64,000 nt of DNA. Origin: Avoscillospira_A sp052117125 (GTDB lineage: Bacteria > Bacillota > Clostridia > Oscillospirales > Oscillospiraceae). Both the position numbers and the translations under genes were made by a program. The stretch spans positions 61,729-125,728 of the forward strand of contig NZ_JBQKJT010000012.1 in the NCBI RefSeq assembly GCF_052117125.1, written 5' to 3'. How positions within the stretch are numbered: the stretch's first letter is position 1; each line of letters opens with the position of its first letter. Below the pieces are notes generated by a model. The model did not search any database, was not told the origin of the DNA, and saw only the letters and a list, made by a program, of their open reading frames with translations. Shown piece after piece: positions 24,962-33,748 of this stretch.

Positions 24962-26086
24962 TCAGGAAAGGCGGGTACGGAAGTCCTCATAGCCGAACTG
25001 CCGGACCACCGTTTCCTTGCCGTCCAGATCCCGCCAGACGATGGCGGGCAGGGGCATACCGTTGAAGGTGTTGGTCTTGACCATGGTGTACAGGGCCATG
25101 TCTCCGAAGGTCAGCCGCGTGCCCTCCGTCAACGGCGTGTCGAAGGAGTAGTCGCCGATGATGTCGCCGGCCAGACAGGTGGGACCGCCCAGCCGGTAGG
25201 TGTGGGCTTTCTCGTTGGCGGCACCGCTGCCCAGGAGGGGCGGACGGTAGGGCATTTCCAGCACGTCGGGCATATGGCAGGCGGCGGAGGTGTCCAGAAT
25301 GGCAATATCCATGTCGTTGTGGAGGACCTCCAGAACTTCCGTCACGAGAAAGCCGCTGTTCAGCACAACAGCTTCGCCCGGCTCCAGGTAGACGGTCACG
25401 TTGTACCGCTCCCGCAGACCCTGGACCAGCCGCACCAGCCGTTCCACGTCGTAGTCGGACCGGGTGATGTGGTGGCCGCCGCCCAGATTCAGCCATTGCA
25501 TCCCGGGCAGGTATTTTCCGAACTGGTCCTCGAAGGCTTGCAGCGTCGTCTCCAGGTCGTCGGCATTCTGCTCACAGAGGGTGTGGAAGTGCAGGCCGTC
25601 CAGCAGGGGCAGCAGGCTCGCATCGAAGTTTTCCAGCGTCGTACCCAGCCGGGAGCCGGGAGCGCAGGGGTCGTAGATGGCGTGGCCCTCCTGGGTGGAG
25701 CAGCGGGGATTGGTCCGTAATCCCATACTTTTTCCCGCTTCTCTGGCACAGGGACCGAACTTCCGCAATTGGTTGGGGCTGTTGAACACAAAGTGGTCGG
25801 CGTATTGCAGCAGCGCCTCGAACTCGTCGGCCCGGTAGGCCGGGGAAAACACATGGGTTTCCCCGCCGAATTGCTCCTTGCCCAGCCGAGCCTCGTAGAG
25901 ACCGCTGGCCGTGGTGCCGCAAAGATACTGGGCGATCAGGGGATAGGCGTAAAACATGGAAAAGGCCTTCTGGGCCAGGAGGATGCGGCAGCCCGCTTCC
26001 TCCTGCACCTGTTTCAAAAGCTCCAGATTCTTGCGCAGTAACCCCTCGTCCACGACGAAATAGGGGGTGCGGATGGTATCGCTCAT
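24962..26086 (-). CDS. nspC: carboxynorspermidine/carboxyspermidine decarboxylase
   Basis: A 374-residue PLP enzyme of the alanine-racemase-like fold. The cofactor lysine is K40 in RILLAQKAFSM, and LHFHTLCEQ, NLGGGHHITR, EPGEAVV and the second-subunit residue region TSAACHMPDVLEMPYRP are characteristic of NspC. It removes the carboxyl group from carboxyspermidine or carboxynorspermidine, giving spermidine or norspermidine. It follows the dehydrogenase gene by 3 bases on the same strand, so both steps are cotranscribed. Confidence 0.93.
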   Translation of the reverse strand: MSDTIRTPYFVVDEGLLRKNLELLKQVQEEAGCRILLAQKAFSMFYAYPLIAQYLCGTTASGLYEARLGKEQFGGETHVFSPAYRADEFEALLQYADHFVFNSPNQLRKFGPCAREAGKSMGLRTNPRCSTQEGHAIYDPCAPGSRLGTTLENFDASLLPLLDGLHFHTLCEQNADDLETTLQAFEDQFGKYLPGMQWLNLGGGHHITRSDYDVERLVRLVQGLRERYNVTVYLEPGEAVVLNSGFLVTEVLEVLHNDMDIAILDTSAACHMPDVLEMPYRPPLLGSGAANEKAHTYRLGGPTCLAGDIIGDYSFDTPLTEGTRLTFGDMALYTMVKTNTFNGMPLPAIVWRDLDGKETVVRQFGYEDFRTRLS

Positions 26087-26089
26087 GAA

Positions 26090-27349
26090 TCAGTCCACCA
26101 GCACCGGGTTGTCGTTGATCTGCCAGGGCAGGCCCCACTGGTTCAGGGCGTCCATGTAGGGGTCCGGGTCGAACTCCTCCACGGTGTAGACGCCGGGCTT
26201 GGTCCACTTGCCGGTGAGCATCATCATGGCGCCCACCATGGCCGGTACGCCGGTGGTGTAGCTGATGGCCTGGGAGCCGACCTCTTTGAAGCACTCCTGG
26301 TGGTCGCAGACGTTGTAAATATAGGCGGTCTTGTCCTTGCCGTCCTTCTTGCCGGTAAAGATGCAGCCGATGTTGGTCTTGCCCACGGTGCGGGGGCCGA
26401 GAGAGGCCGGGTCGGGCAGCAGGGCCTTGAGGAACTGGATGGGCACGATCTGATGGCCCTCAAATTCGATGGGCGTGGTGGACAGCATACCCACGTTCTC
26501 CAGACACTGCATGTGGGTCAGATAGGACTGGCCGAAGGTCATAAAGAAGCGGATGCGCTTGACGCCGGGAATGTTCTTGGCCAGGGATTCGATCTCCTCG
26601 TGGTGCAGCAGGTACATATCCTTGTGGCCCACCTGGTCAAAATCATACTCCCGCTTGATGGACATGGCGGGAATTTCCACCCAGTGGCCGTCCTCCCAGT
26701 AGGAGCCGGGGGCGGAGACTTCGCGGAGGTTGATCTCCGGGTTGAAGTTGGTGGCGAAGGGGTAGCCGTGGTCGCCGCCGTTGCAGTCCAGAATGTCGAT
26801 GGTGTCAATCTGGTCGAAGAGGTGTTTCTGGGCGTAGGCGCAGTAGGCCTGGGTCACGCCGGGGTCGAAGCCGGTGCCCAGCAGCGCCGTCAGACCGGCT
26901 TTCTCAAATTTCTCCTTGTAGGCCCACTGCCAGGAGTAATCAAAGTAGGCCGTAAAGCCCTCCTCCTTGCAGCGCTTCTCGTAGATGGCCCGCCACTCCG
27001 GATCGTCGGTGTTCTCCGGCTCGTAGTTGGCCGTATCCAGGTAGTTGACGCCGCAAATGAGGCAGGCATCCATGATGGTCAAATCCTGGTAGGGCAGGGC
27101 GATGTTCATGACCAGATCGGGCTGGACCTTTTTGATGAGCGCGACCACTTCATCGACGTTGTCGGCGTCCACCTGGGCCGTGGTGATCTTCGTCTTGGTC
27201 TTGCCCTCCAGTTCCGCCTTGATGGCGTCGCACTTGCTGACGGTGCGGCTGGCAATGCAGATTTCGCTGAAAACGTCGCTGTTCTGGCAGCACTTGTGGA
27301 TGACCACGCCGGCCACGCCGCCGCAGCCAATGATGAGAACCTTGGACAT
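26090..27349 (-). CDS. carboxynorspermidine/carboxyspermidine synthase (saccharopine dehydrogenase family)
   Basis: A 419-residue NAD(P)-dependent enzyme with an N-terminal Rossmann motif VLIIGCGGVAGVVIHKC and a saccharopine-reductase-like body. It condenses putrescine or diaminopropane with aspartate semialdehyde. The neighbour nspC and the upstream polyamine genes fix the role better than the fold does, since lysine-pathway enzymes share it. The ATG at 27349 has GGAGG 8 bases upstream. A partial repeat element separates it from speB, so it may have its own start or depend on readthrough. Confidence 0.92.
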   Translation of the reverse strand: MSKVLIIGCGGVAGVVIHKCCQNSDVFSEICIASRTVSKCDAIKAELEGKTKTKITTAQVDADNVDEVVALIKKVQPDLVMNIALPYQDLTIMDACLICGVNYLDTANYEPENTDDPEWRAIYEKRCKEEGFTAYFDYSWQWAYKEKFEKAGLTALLGTGFDPGVTQAYCAYAQKHLFDQIDTIDILDCNGGDHGYPFATNFNPEINLREVSAPGSYWEDGHWVEIPAMSIKREYDFDQVGHKDMYLLHHEEIESLAKNIPGVKRIRFFMTFGQSYLTHMQCLENVGMLSTTPIEFEGHQIVPIQFLKALLPDPASLGPRTVGKTNIGCIFTGKKDGKDKTAYIYNVCDHQECFKEVGSQAISYTTGVPAMVGAMMMLTGKWTKPGVYTVEEFDPDPYMDALNQWGLPWQINDNPVLVD

Positions 27350-27379
27350 GGAAAGTTCCTCCTTCAAACAATGTGATTT

Positions 27380-27466
27380 TGGGGATTTCGCCCCGTGCGC
27401 GGGGCGACCGGGGCGTTGCCCCTGGACCCCACAATTTTTTTGTAAAAAAATTGACTAAAAACTTTT
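27380..27466 (+). repeat. short partial modular hairpin repeat (copy 3)
   Basis: It contains CGCCCCGTGCGCGGGGCG, CCGGGGCGTTGCCCCTGG and a terminal hairpin, ending with ACTAAAAACTTTT. The terminal stem is CAATTTTTTT/AAAAAAATTG rather than CGATTTTTT/AAAAAATCG, so both sides changed together. It lies inside the polyamine gene group. Confidence 0.75.
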
Positions 27467-27508
27467 ATATATTTAGGGTACGGGGACAGAGCCCCCCGGA
27501 AAAGACGG

Positions 27509-28369
27509 TTAGAAGTTGTCGTTCATGGCCAGGAGCATCTCCCGGACGATTTTCGCCGCCACGGCGTTGGAAGCGCCGGTGGGGTCATAGTGGGGGCTTA
27601 ATTCGTTGACGTCGCAGCCCACGAGGTTACAGCGGTTGCAGACCAGGGTGACGGCTTTCCGCAGGGCGTCGAAGGGGACGCCGCCGGGCTCCGGGGTGCC
27701 GGTGCCGGGGAACACCGATGGGTCCAGCACGTCCAGGTCCACGGTGAAGTACACAGGCTTGTCCCCCAACTGCTCCACCAGCGGTTCCAGGCCGTCAAAG
27801 TCAAAGGGATGGGTTATTACATGATCCTTGCCCCACACCCATTCGGACCGGTCGCCGGAGCGGATGCCGAACTGAAAAATTCTGCCGTCGCCGACCAGGT
27901 CCCAGCAGCGGCGCAGGACACAGGCGTGGGACAGCTCCACGCCCAGATATTCCTGCCGCAGGTCGGCATGGGCGTCGAAGTGGACAATGGTCACGTCGGG
28001 ATAGTTGGCATGGACGGCTCGGAACGCGCCCAGCGTCACCAGGTGCTCGCCGCCGATCAGGAAGGGCCGCTTGCCCTCGGCCAGAATGGCCGCTGCCTGG
28101 GCTTCGATATCGTCCAGGGCCAGCTGGGAACTGCCCATGGACAGCTCCAGGTCGCCCAGGTCCAGGATGTGGGCGTCCAGCAGGTCCCGGTCCTGATAGG
28201 GGCTGTACGTCTCCAGGCCGTAGGACTCCCGCCGCAGGGCGTTGGGGCCGAAGCGGGTGCCGGGACGGTTGGAGGTGGTGGAATCAAAGGGCGCGCCGAA
28301 TAACACGGTGCGGGCCGCGTCTGCCGGGCAGTCACAGGCCATATAGGTATCAATCTGCGGCTTCAACAT
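27509..28369 (-). CDS. speB: agmatinase-type ureohydrolase
   Basis: A 286-residue arginase/agmatinase-family enzyme. The manganese motifs GGEHLVT, HFDAHADLR, SHACVLRR and FTVDLDVLDP are all present. It would release urea from agmatine to give putrescine, or from aminopropylagmatine to give spermidine; the direct neighbour speE makes the second route possible. It overlaps the 3' end of speE by 20 bases, which indicates translational coupling. Arginase activity is less likely in this context. Confidence 0.9.
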   Translation of the reverse strand: MLKPQIDTYMACDCPADAARTVLFGAPFDSTTSNRPGTRFGPNALRRESYGLETYSPYQDRDLLDAHILDLGDLELSMGSSQLALDDIEAQAAAILAEGKRPFLIGGEHLVTLGAFRAVHANYPDVTIVHFDAHADLRQEYLGVELSHACVLRRCWDLVGDGRIFQFGIRSGDRSEWVWGKDHVITHPFDFDGLEPLVEQLGDKPVYFTVDLDVLDPSVFPGTGTPEPGGVPFDALRKAVTLVCNRCNLVGCDVNELSPHYDPTGASNAVAAKIVREMLLAMNDNF

Positions 28370-29210
28370 GCTTCAATAACTCCTCTACATAGGCGGGAAT
28401 ATAGAACGCTCCCCGGTGGAGCATGGTGGTGTAGTACCAGCAATGGAGCCCCCGCTGATTCCAGCGGTCGGCGTCCAAATCCTTGAGGGGATGATATTTC
28501 TTGGACGCAAACCCGAACAGCCAGTGGCCCGAGGGGTACGTGGGGATATGGGCCTGATAGACCCGGCTGATGGGGAAGGACTCCACAATCCGCTTGTGGG
28601 CCCGCTGACAGGCCACGGCGTCCTCGTCATAGAAGGGGCTTTCGTGCTGATTGACCATAATGCCGTCGTCGCGCAATGCCTTATAGCAGTTGCCGTAGAA
28701 CTCCCGGGTGAACAGACCCTCGCCGGGGCCAAAGGGGTCGGTGGAATCGACAATAATCAAATCGTAGCAGTTCTCCTTGGAGCGGATGAACTTGAGGCCG
28801 TCGGCGTAGTGGATGGTGACCCGGGGATCGTCGAGAGAACAGGCGGTCTTGGGCAGAAATTCCCGGCAGACGCGGACCACTTCCTCGTCGATTTCCACCA
28901 TGTCGATGTGGTCGATGTCGTCGTAGCGGCACAGCTCCCGGATCACGCCGCCGTCGCCGGCGCCGATAACCAGCACATCCCGGACATGGGGATGGACGGC
29001 CATGGGCACATGGGTAATCATCTCATGGTAGATGAATTCGTCCCGTTCCGTCAGCATCATATAGCCGTCCAGCGTCAGAAAGCGGCCGAATTCCTGGGAC
29101 TCAAACACGTCGATGCGCTGGAAGTCGCTCTGGCCGCTGTAGAGCTGGCGGTTGACGCGGATGGAGAACTTGGCGTCGTTGGAATGTTTCTCGGAAAACC
29201 AAAATTCCAT
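28350..29210 (-). CDS. speE: spermidine synthase (aminopropyltransferase)
   Basis: A 286-residue enzyme transferring the aminopropyl group of decarboxylated S-adenosylmethionine to an amine. The start MEFWFSEKHSNDAKFSIRVN, the cofactor motif VLVIGAGDGGVIREL and the DSTDPFGPGEGLF segment are typical. It directly follows the decarboxylase gene with no gap. The acceptor could be putrescine or agmatine; sequence by eye does not decide this. Confidence 0.95.
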   Translation of the reverse strand: MEFWFSEKHSNDAKFSIRVNRQLYSGQSDFQRIDVFESQEFGRFLTLDGYMMLTERDEFIYHEMITHVPMAVHPHVRDVLVIGAGDGGVIRELCRYDDIDHIDMVEIDEEVVRVCREFLPKTACSLDDPRVTIHYADGLKFIRSKENCYDLIIVDSTDPFGPGEGLFTREFYGNCYKALRDDGIMVNQHESPFYDEDAVACQRAHKRIVESFPISRVYQAHIPTYPSGHWLFGFASKKYHPLKDLDADRWNQRGLHCWYYTTMLHRGAFYIPAYVEELLKHVEAAD

Positions 29211-30671
29211 TTATGCTTCCTCCCTGGTCAGTACGTTCAGGCGGAGAATGTCGGCATCCTCGGGGCCGGTCATGGAGCAGCCCTTGGCCTTGGCGTAGGC
29301 GATGTAGTCGAGAATGGGCTTTGTAATCCGCTCGCCGGGGGCCAGAATGGGGATGCCGGGGGGATAGCACATGACAAACTCGCTGCAAACCCGGCCCGCC
29401 GTATCTTCAATGGGCAGCGATTCTTTCTCGGCGTAGAATGCCACCTGGGGCGAAACCGCCACCTCCGGTTCGATGTATTCCTGCTCCATCAAACCGGCAC
29501 GGCTCTTGCCGAAGCGGCGGCGCACCTCGCTCATGGCGCTGACCAGCCGTTCCACCTCGCGGGGCCGGTCGCCAATGGAAAGATAGGCCAGAATGTTGCC
29601 CAGGTCGCCGAATTCAATCTGAATGTCGTATTCATCCCGCAGCAGGTCGTAGACCTCGATACCGGCCAGACCCACTTCCAAGGTGTTCACCGACAGCTTT
29701 GTGACGTCGAAATCGAAAATGCTTTCGCCGTTGATGAGTTCGCTGGAATAGGCGTAATAGCCGCCGATGTCGTTGATCTCGGAGCGGGCGTAGTTGGCCA
29801 GTTCGATGACCCGTTCAAACTCCTGCTTGCCCCGCAGGGCCAGGTTGCGGCGGGCGATGTCGAGACTGCTCAACAGGAGATAGGAGCCGGAGGTGGTCTG
29901 GGTCAGATTGATGATCTGCCGGACGTACCCGGCGTGGACGTTGGGACCCATCAAGAGCAGGCTCGACTGGGTCAGGCTGCCGCCGGACTTGTGCATGGAC
30001 ACGGCGGCCATGTCGGCCCCGGCCGCCATGGCGGAGACGGGCAGCTTGTCACTGAAATAGAAGTGGGTACCGTGGGCCTCGTCGGCCAGACACAGCATCC
30101 CGGCGTCGTGGGCCAGCTTGACGATGGCCCGGAGATCGGAACAAATGCCGTAATAGGTGGGATTGTTGACCAGCACGGCCTTGGCGTCGGGGTTGCGGCG
30201 GATGGCGTCGGCCACCTCGCAGACCCGCATCCCTAAGGGGATGCCCAGGCGGCTGTCACATTGGGGATTGACGTAAACGGGAATGGCGCCGCAGAGAACC
30301 AAGGCTCCCATGACGCTGCGGTGGACGTTGCGGGGCAGGATGATCTTATCGCCCCGCTTGACGGTGGACAGTACCATGCTCTGGACGGCGGAGGTGGTGC
30401 CGCCTACCATTAAATAGGCGTAGGCCGCGCCGAAGGCGTCGGCGGCCAGCTCCTCGGCCTCCTTGATGACGGAGACGGGATGGCACAGGTTGTCCAGGGG
30501 TTTCATAGAGTTGACGTCCATGCTGACGCAGGTCTCGCCCAGCAGCCGCGTCAGCTCCGGGTTGCCGCGGCCCCGTTTGTGGCCCGGCACGTCGAAGGGT
30601 ACCACCCGCATTTTGCGGAAGTTTTCCAACGCCTCGTAGATGGGCGCCCGGGTCTGATCCAGGATTTTCAA
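29211..30671 (-). CDS. Orn/Lys/Arg decarboxylase, probably arginine decarboxylase
   Basis: A 486-residue PLP decarboxylase of the aspartate-aminotransferase fold. The lysine lies in AVSMHKSGGSLTQSS, with DEAHGTHF upstream and FDVPGHKRG near the start. It would make agmatine from arginine, which fits the agmatinase gene in the same operon; ornithine or lysine decarboxylation is possible in this family. The best start is a TTG at 30671, preceded by GGGGGAG with 7 bases spacing; no ATG is near. This short form lacks the N-terminal wing domain of the E. coli inducible enzymes. Confidence 0.88.
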   Translation of the reverse strand: MKILDQTRAPIYEALENFRKMRVVPFDVPGHKRGRGNPELTRLLGETCVSMDVNSMKPLDNLCHPVSVIKEAEELAADAFGAAYAYLMVGGTTSAVQSMVLSTVKRGDKIILPRNVHRSVMGALVLCGAIPVYVNPQCDSRLGIPLGMRVCEVADAIRRNPDAKAVLVNNPTYYGICSDLRAIVKLAHDAGMLCLADEAHGTHFYFSDKLPVSAMAAGADMAAVSMHKSGGSLTQSSLLLMGPNVHAGYVRQIINLTQTTSGSYLLLSSLDIARRNLALRGKQEFERVIELANYARSEINDIGGYYAYSSELINGESIFDFDVTKLSVNTLEVGLAGIEVYDLLRDEYDIQIEFGDLGNILAYLSIGDRPREVERLVSAMSEVRRRFGKSRAGLMEQEYIEPEVAVSPQVAFYAEKESLPIEDTAGRVCSEFVMCYPPGIPILAPGERITKPILDYIAYAKAKGCSMTGPEDADILRLNVLTREEA

Positions 30672-30692
30672 GGAAGCACTCCCCCTTAAATC

Positions 30693-30904
30693 GAAAGTTT
30701 TACTCGATTTTTTACAAAAAATCGCAGGGGTCCAGGGGGCAGCGCCCCCGGTCGCTGGCCGCAGCCAGCGAAATACCCGCGCCGCGCACGGCGCGAAACA
30801 CCCCGGCGTCCCAAACCGCCATCCGCAGATGGCGGAATCCCCGGCGGCTGTACACAGCCGCCATCGGTTCGACGCCCCCTGCGGGGGGGGGGATGGCGAA
30901 CCGA
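30693..30904 (-). repeat. half-length modular hairpin repeat (copy 4)
   Basis: Starts GAAAGTTTTACTCG followed by CGATTTTTT/AAAAAATCG, then CCAGGGGGCAGCGCCCCCGG, CGCTGGCCGCAGCCAGCG, a CGCCGCGCACGGCGCG unit, GCCATCCGCAGATGGC and an ATCGGTTCG/CGAACCGAT stem. It fills the gap between speD and the decarboxylase gene and could cause partial termination inside the polyamine operon. Confidence 0.82.
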
Positions 30905-30922
30905 TCTCATGGGGACGGGGCA

Positions 30923-31681
30923 TCAATAAATATTCTGCCCGCTGAAAATCTCAATCATCTCCCGGGAGATGTTGTTGGTGATTTCCAGCCGGATTTTCGG
31001 TGGCAGCTCGTAGACGTCGGTCTTAAACAGATAATTCTGCAAATCGATATCCTTGCGCATCATACGGGTGTGGAACAGGTTGGCGGCGTAAACATTCATG
31101 TCCACGGCGTCGTAGGCGTGGAGAATGTCCTCGCTGATGTAGTCCTGAATGGAGGCCACCCGGTGGTCCATAAACAGTTTCCGGCCGCCAACGTCCCGGG
31201 TAAAGCCCCGGACACGGTAGTCCATGGTGATGATGTCGGAATCAAAGGAGCCGATCAGATAGTCCAGCGTTGAAAGGGGCGTGATCTCGCCGCAGGTGGC
31301 CACGTCGATATCGACGCGGAAGGTGGCCAGGCTCGTTTCCGGATGGTATTCCGGATAGGTGTGGACCGTCACATGGCTCTTGTCCAGATGGGCCAGCTGG
31401 GTTTCCCCGGCGGGGATCATGGAGCTTTCGGCAATGAGAATGGTCACCGACGCGCCCTGGGGCTCATAATCCTGCTTGGCGATGTTGAGAATCTTCGCGC
31501 CGATCATGTCGGTGAGATTGGTGAGGATGCCGGTGAGCCGTTCCGAATTGTACTGCTCGTCGATGTAGGCAATGTAATCCCGCTGTTCCCGCGGCGTTTT
31601 GGCGTAACAGACGTCGTAAATGTTGAAGCTCAAAGCCTTCGTCAGATTGTTGAAGCCGTACAGTCTCAGTTTCTCGCCCAT
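30923..31681 (-). CDS. speD: S-adenosylmethionine decarboxylase proenzyme (E. coli-type)
   Basis: A 252-residue pyruvoyl enzyme that supplies decarboxylated AdoMet to SpeE. The self-cleavage site is K101-S102 in LDKSHVTVHTYPEYHPE, with DVATCGEITPLS following, as in the long class 1A enzymes of proteobacteria rather than the short Bacillus form. The ATG at 31681 (GEKLRLYGFNNLTKALS) matches the family N-terminus. The reading frame stays open another 38 codons upstream across a terminator hairpin, which I treat as leader rather than protein. Confidence 0.93.
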   Translation of the reverse strand: MGEKLRLYGFNNLTKALSFNIYDVCYAKTPREQRDYIAYIDEQYNSERLTGILTNLTDMIGAKILNIAKQDYEPQGASVTILIAESSMIPAGETQLAHLDKSHVTVHTYPEYHPETSLATFRVDIDVATCGEITPLSTLDYLIGSFDSDIITMDYRVRGFTRDVGGRKLFMDHRVASIQDYISEDILHAYDAVDMNVYAANLFHTRMMRKDIDLQNYLFKTDVYELPPKIRLEITNNISREMIEIFSGQNIY

Positions 31682-31805
31682 AGGTGTACCCCCTGCCGTC
31701 CTTCCAGGGAGGACGGTCGATTCTCTCAAAATAATAAAAAACAGACAGTATGCCGCTGCATACTGTCTGTAAAACACGCAAATTCGCTGTGACATGGGGA
31801 AACTC
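31682..31805 (-). promoter_or_regulatory. speD attenuator: leader reading frame spanning an intrinsic terminator
   Basis: ACAGACAGTATGC (31741-31753) pairs perfectly with GCATACTGTCTGT (31758-31770); on the minus strand TTTTTATTATTTT follows, so it is an intrinsic terminator about 50 bases before speD. An ATG at 31795, preceded by GGGGGGAG, opens a frame MSQRICVFYRQYAAAYCLFF that runs through the hairpin and is in frame with speD. Translation of the leader or ligand binding upstream could decide whether transcription continues. Polyamine control is inferred. Confidence 0.6.
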
Positions 31806-31939
31806 CCCCCGTTTCGGCGGAGAGAGGCGGGCCGGCAGCCCGTACAGCGTTTGACAGAGTCTATATAGCAAATACTTACTTTTACTACTCTTATTGACCG
31901 TTTTACAAGTTGATGCAGGATGCTCCCGCTGGTTTTAAG

Positions 31940-32131
31940 AAACCAACTTATAAAATTGTGCTTTTAACACAATCAATAATGGCGGCGACGCCGCCCATCG
32001 GCAGTTGACCCGGCTGTCCGTATGGCCTTTCCCCGCGAAGCGGGTGGTCGAAGAAATATTTGCATGGATACTCTGTTCGACACTCATATCACATACACGC
32101 TTACTATACCGGCATTGACCCCGGTTGTCAA
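31940..32131 (-). promoter_or_regulatory. minus-strand promoter and structured leader upstream of speD
   Basis: TTGACA (32126-32131) and TATAGT (32103-32108) with a 17-base spacer form a strong minus-strand promoter. The RNA that follows has several hairpins: CCCGCTTCGCGGG, GGGCGGC/GCCGCC and TTGTG/CACAA followed by TTTTAT near 31952. A 50-codon frame MSVEQSIHANISSTTRFAGK also lies here with no good ribosome-binding site. The segment could be a long speD leader or a separate small RNA. I do not recognise a known riboswitch class. Confidence 0.5.
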
Positions 32132-32200
32132 GGGATTTCCACCGCCCAACAGGGATTTTTTGTCGAAGCGTCAGGCGACGGGATTTTTGTCCCGGTGTAC

Positions 32201-32229
32201 TTGACGGCGGCGGCGGAACATAGTATTCT
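32201..32229 (+). promoter_or_regulatory. promoter of the hem operon
   Basis: TTGACG (32201-32206), 17 bases, TATTCT (32224-32229). Transcription would start near 32236, just before the cobalamin riboswitch. Confidence 0.7.
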
Positions 32230-32257
32230 AAAGAATAAGCGAGTATATAACACATAA

Positions 32258-32349
32258 CACAGTCCATGGGGAAACGGGTGCAACTCCCGTGCAGTGCCGC
32301 TACTGTGACGACGGGTTTCCCGTCGGAGCCAGACCGCCGGTGGACTGTC
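32258..32349 (+). ncRNA. cobalamin riboswitch
   Basis: The closing stem ACAGTCCA (32259-32266) pairs with TGGACTGT (32341-32348). Inside are the conserved GGGAAACGGGTGCAA segment, the B12-box-like GTGCCGCTACTGTGACG and GAGCCAGACC. This is a compact cobalamin aptamer. It is followed by a terminator, so bound cobalamin should stop transcription into the tetrapyrrole genes. Confidence 0.9.
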
Positions 32350-32395
32350 TTTCCTTCCGCGCCGCGAGTCACGGCAGCCGGAGGCTGCCGGTCAG

Positions 32396-32423
32396 ACCGC
32401 ACGCCCCCGGGCGTGCGGTTTTT
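32396..32423 (+). terminator. riboswitch-controlled terminator before hemA
   Basis: ACCGCACGCCC (32396-32406) pairs with GGGCGTGCGGT (32409-32419), followed by TTTTT. Another hairpin, GGCAGCC/GGCTGCC at 32373-32390, precedes it and may take part in switching. Confidence 0.85.
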
Positions 32424-32518
32424 GATTGGGCAGCACCGCGCCGGTGTGCCCTTGCCAAATTATGCGGCGCTGCCGTAGAAAATCAGGAATTATCAGAGAA
32501 AAATGGGGAAACTGACCA

Positions 32519-33748
32519 ATGAATATCCAAATGATCGGCATTGACCATACGACGGCCCCCGTGGAGATCCGCGAGAAATTCTCATTCACCTCCAAGGTCC
32601 AGGCGGCCCTGATGGAACAGGCTGCCGCCCTGCCGGGGGTCCTGGGCGTCATTCTGCTGTCCACCTGCAACCGGACCGAACTGTGGGTCCACTGCCGCCC
32701 TGATGTGGAGCCGCCGCTGTGCGACTGCATCTGTCAGATTGCCGGGGCGGGGACCGAGCAATACCGGGACCGGTTCCGCCGCCGCCGGGGCGAGGAGGCC
32801 GTGGCCTACCTCTTCGGCATGACCAGCGGCCTGCGCTCCCAGATTTTCGGAGAGGACCAGATTCTCACCCAGGTGAAAGAGGCATTGGACAAGGCCCGGA
32901 CGGCCCTCCACACGGACACGGTGCTGGAGGTGCTGTTCCGCATGGCCATCACCGCCGCCAAAAAGGTCAAGACCGGCATGCAGACGGCCACCGCCGACAC
33001 CGGCGCCGTGGGCTACTGTCTGGAAAAGCTCCGGGGCGAGGGCTACGACTTCACCGGCCGCCGCTGTCTCGTCATCGGCAACGGCAAAATGGGCAAGCTG
33101 GCCGCCCAGGCCTTGCGCCAGGCCGGGGCCATTGTCACGGTTACCGTCCGCCAGTACCGCAGCGGCGTGGTGGAGATTCCCGTGGGCTGCGAGCGCATCG
33201 ACTACGGCCGCCGCATGGAACTGCTGCCGGACTGCGATATGGTGGTCAGCGCCACCACCAGCCCCAACACCACGATGAAATATGAGGACGTCTCCGCCGC
33301 CGTCTGGAAACCGGGTCTGATCTTTCTGGATTTGGCCGTGCCGAGAGACATCGACCCCCGCATTGCGGAGCTGCCCGGCGTCCGGCTCTTTGATATTGAT
33401 TCGTTCCACGCCCCCCAGTCCGAGGAGCGGACCCGGATGGAGGAGGAGGCCCAGGCAGTCCTTTCTCAGCAGATTCAGGAGTTTGTCACCTGGTACGACT
33501 GTCGCGACCGCATCCCCATGACCAACGAGCTGGCCGAAAAATGCGCCGTGGATTTCCTCGTCCGGGTGGAACCGGCCATCCGCCAGACCCATCTGGACAG
33601 CGAAGCCGCTTCGGCGCTGCGGGTCCAGCTGGAAGACGCGGCCAAAAAGCACTTCCGCCGTCTGCTGTTCGCCGTCCGGGACGAGGCCGGAGCCGCCGCG
33701 TTCCGGCAATGTCTGGACGCCATGGAGAAATTCTATGACCAGGCGTAA
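32519..33748 (+). CDS. hemA: glutamyl-tRNA reductase
   Basis: A 409-residue enzyme that reduces glutamyl-tRNA to glutamate-1-semialdehyde, the first step of the C5 tetrapyrrole pathway. The catalytic cysteine is C50 in LSTCNRTELW, and the NADPH-binding region contains CLVIGNGKMGKLAAQAL. The C-terminal dimerisation domain is present. It is the first gene of the riboswitch-led operon. Its 3' end overlaps the next start by 14 bases. Confidence 0.95.
   Translation: MNIQMIGIDHTTAPVEIREKFSFTSKVQAALMEQAAALPGVLGVILLSTCNRTELWVHCRPDVEPPLCDCICQIAGAGTEQYRDRFRRRRGEEAVAYLFGMTSGLRSQIFGEDQILTQVKEALDKARTALHTDTVLEVLFRMAITAAKKVKTGMQTATADTGAVGYCLEKLRGEGYDFTGRRCLVIGNGKMGKLAAQALRQAGAIVTVTVRQYRSGVVEIPVGCERIDYGRRMELLPDCDMVVSATTSPNTTMKYEDVSAAVWKPGLIFLDLAVPRDIDPRIAELPGVRLFDIDSFHAPQSEERTRMEEEAQAVLSQQIQEFVTWYDCRDRIPMTNELAEKCAVDFLVRVEPAIRQTHLDSEAASALRVQLEDAAKKHFRRLLFAVRDEAGAAAFRQCLDAMEKFYDQA

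Noticed and set aside
31998..32070. Possible c-di-GMP riboswitch, because of an AGCCGGGT...CTGCCG segment
   Set aside because: The conserved CGCAAAGCC-type core is missing, and the downstream gene speD is not a usual target.
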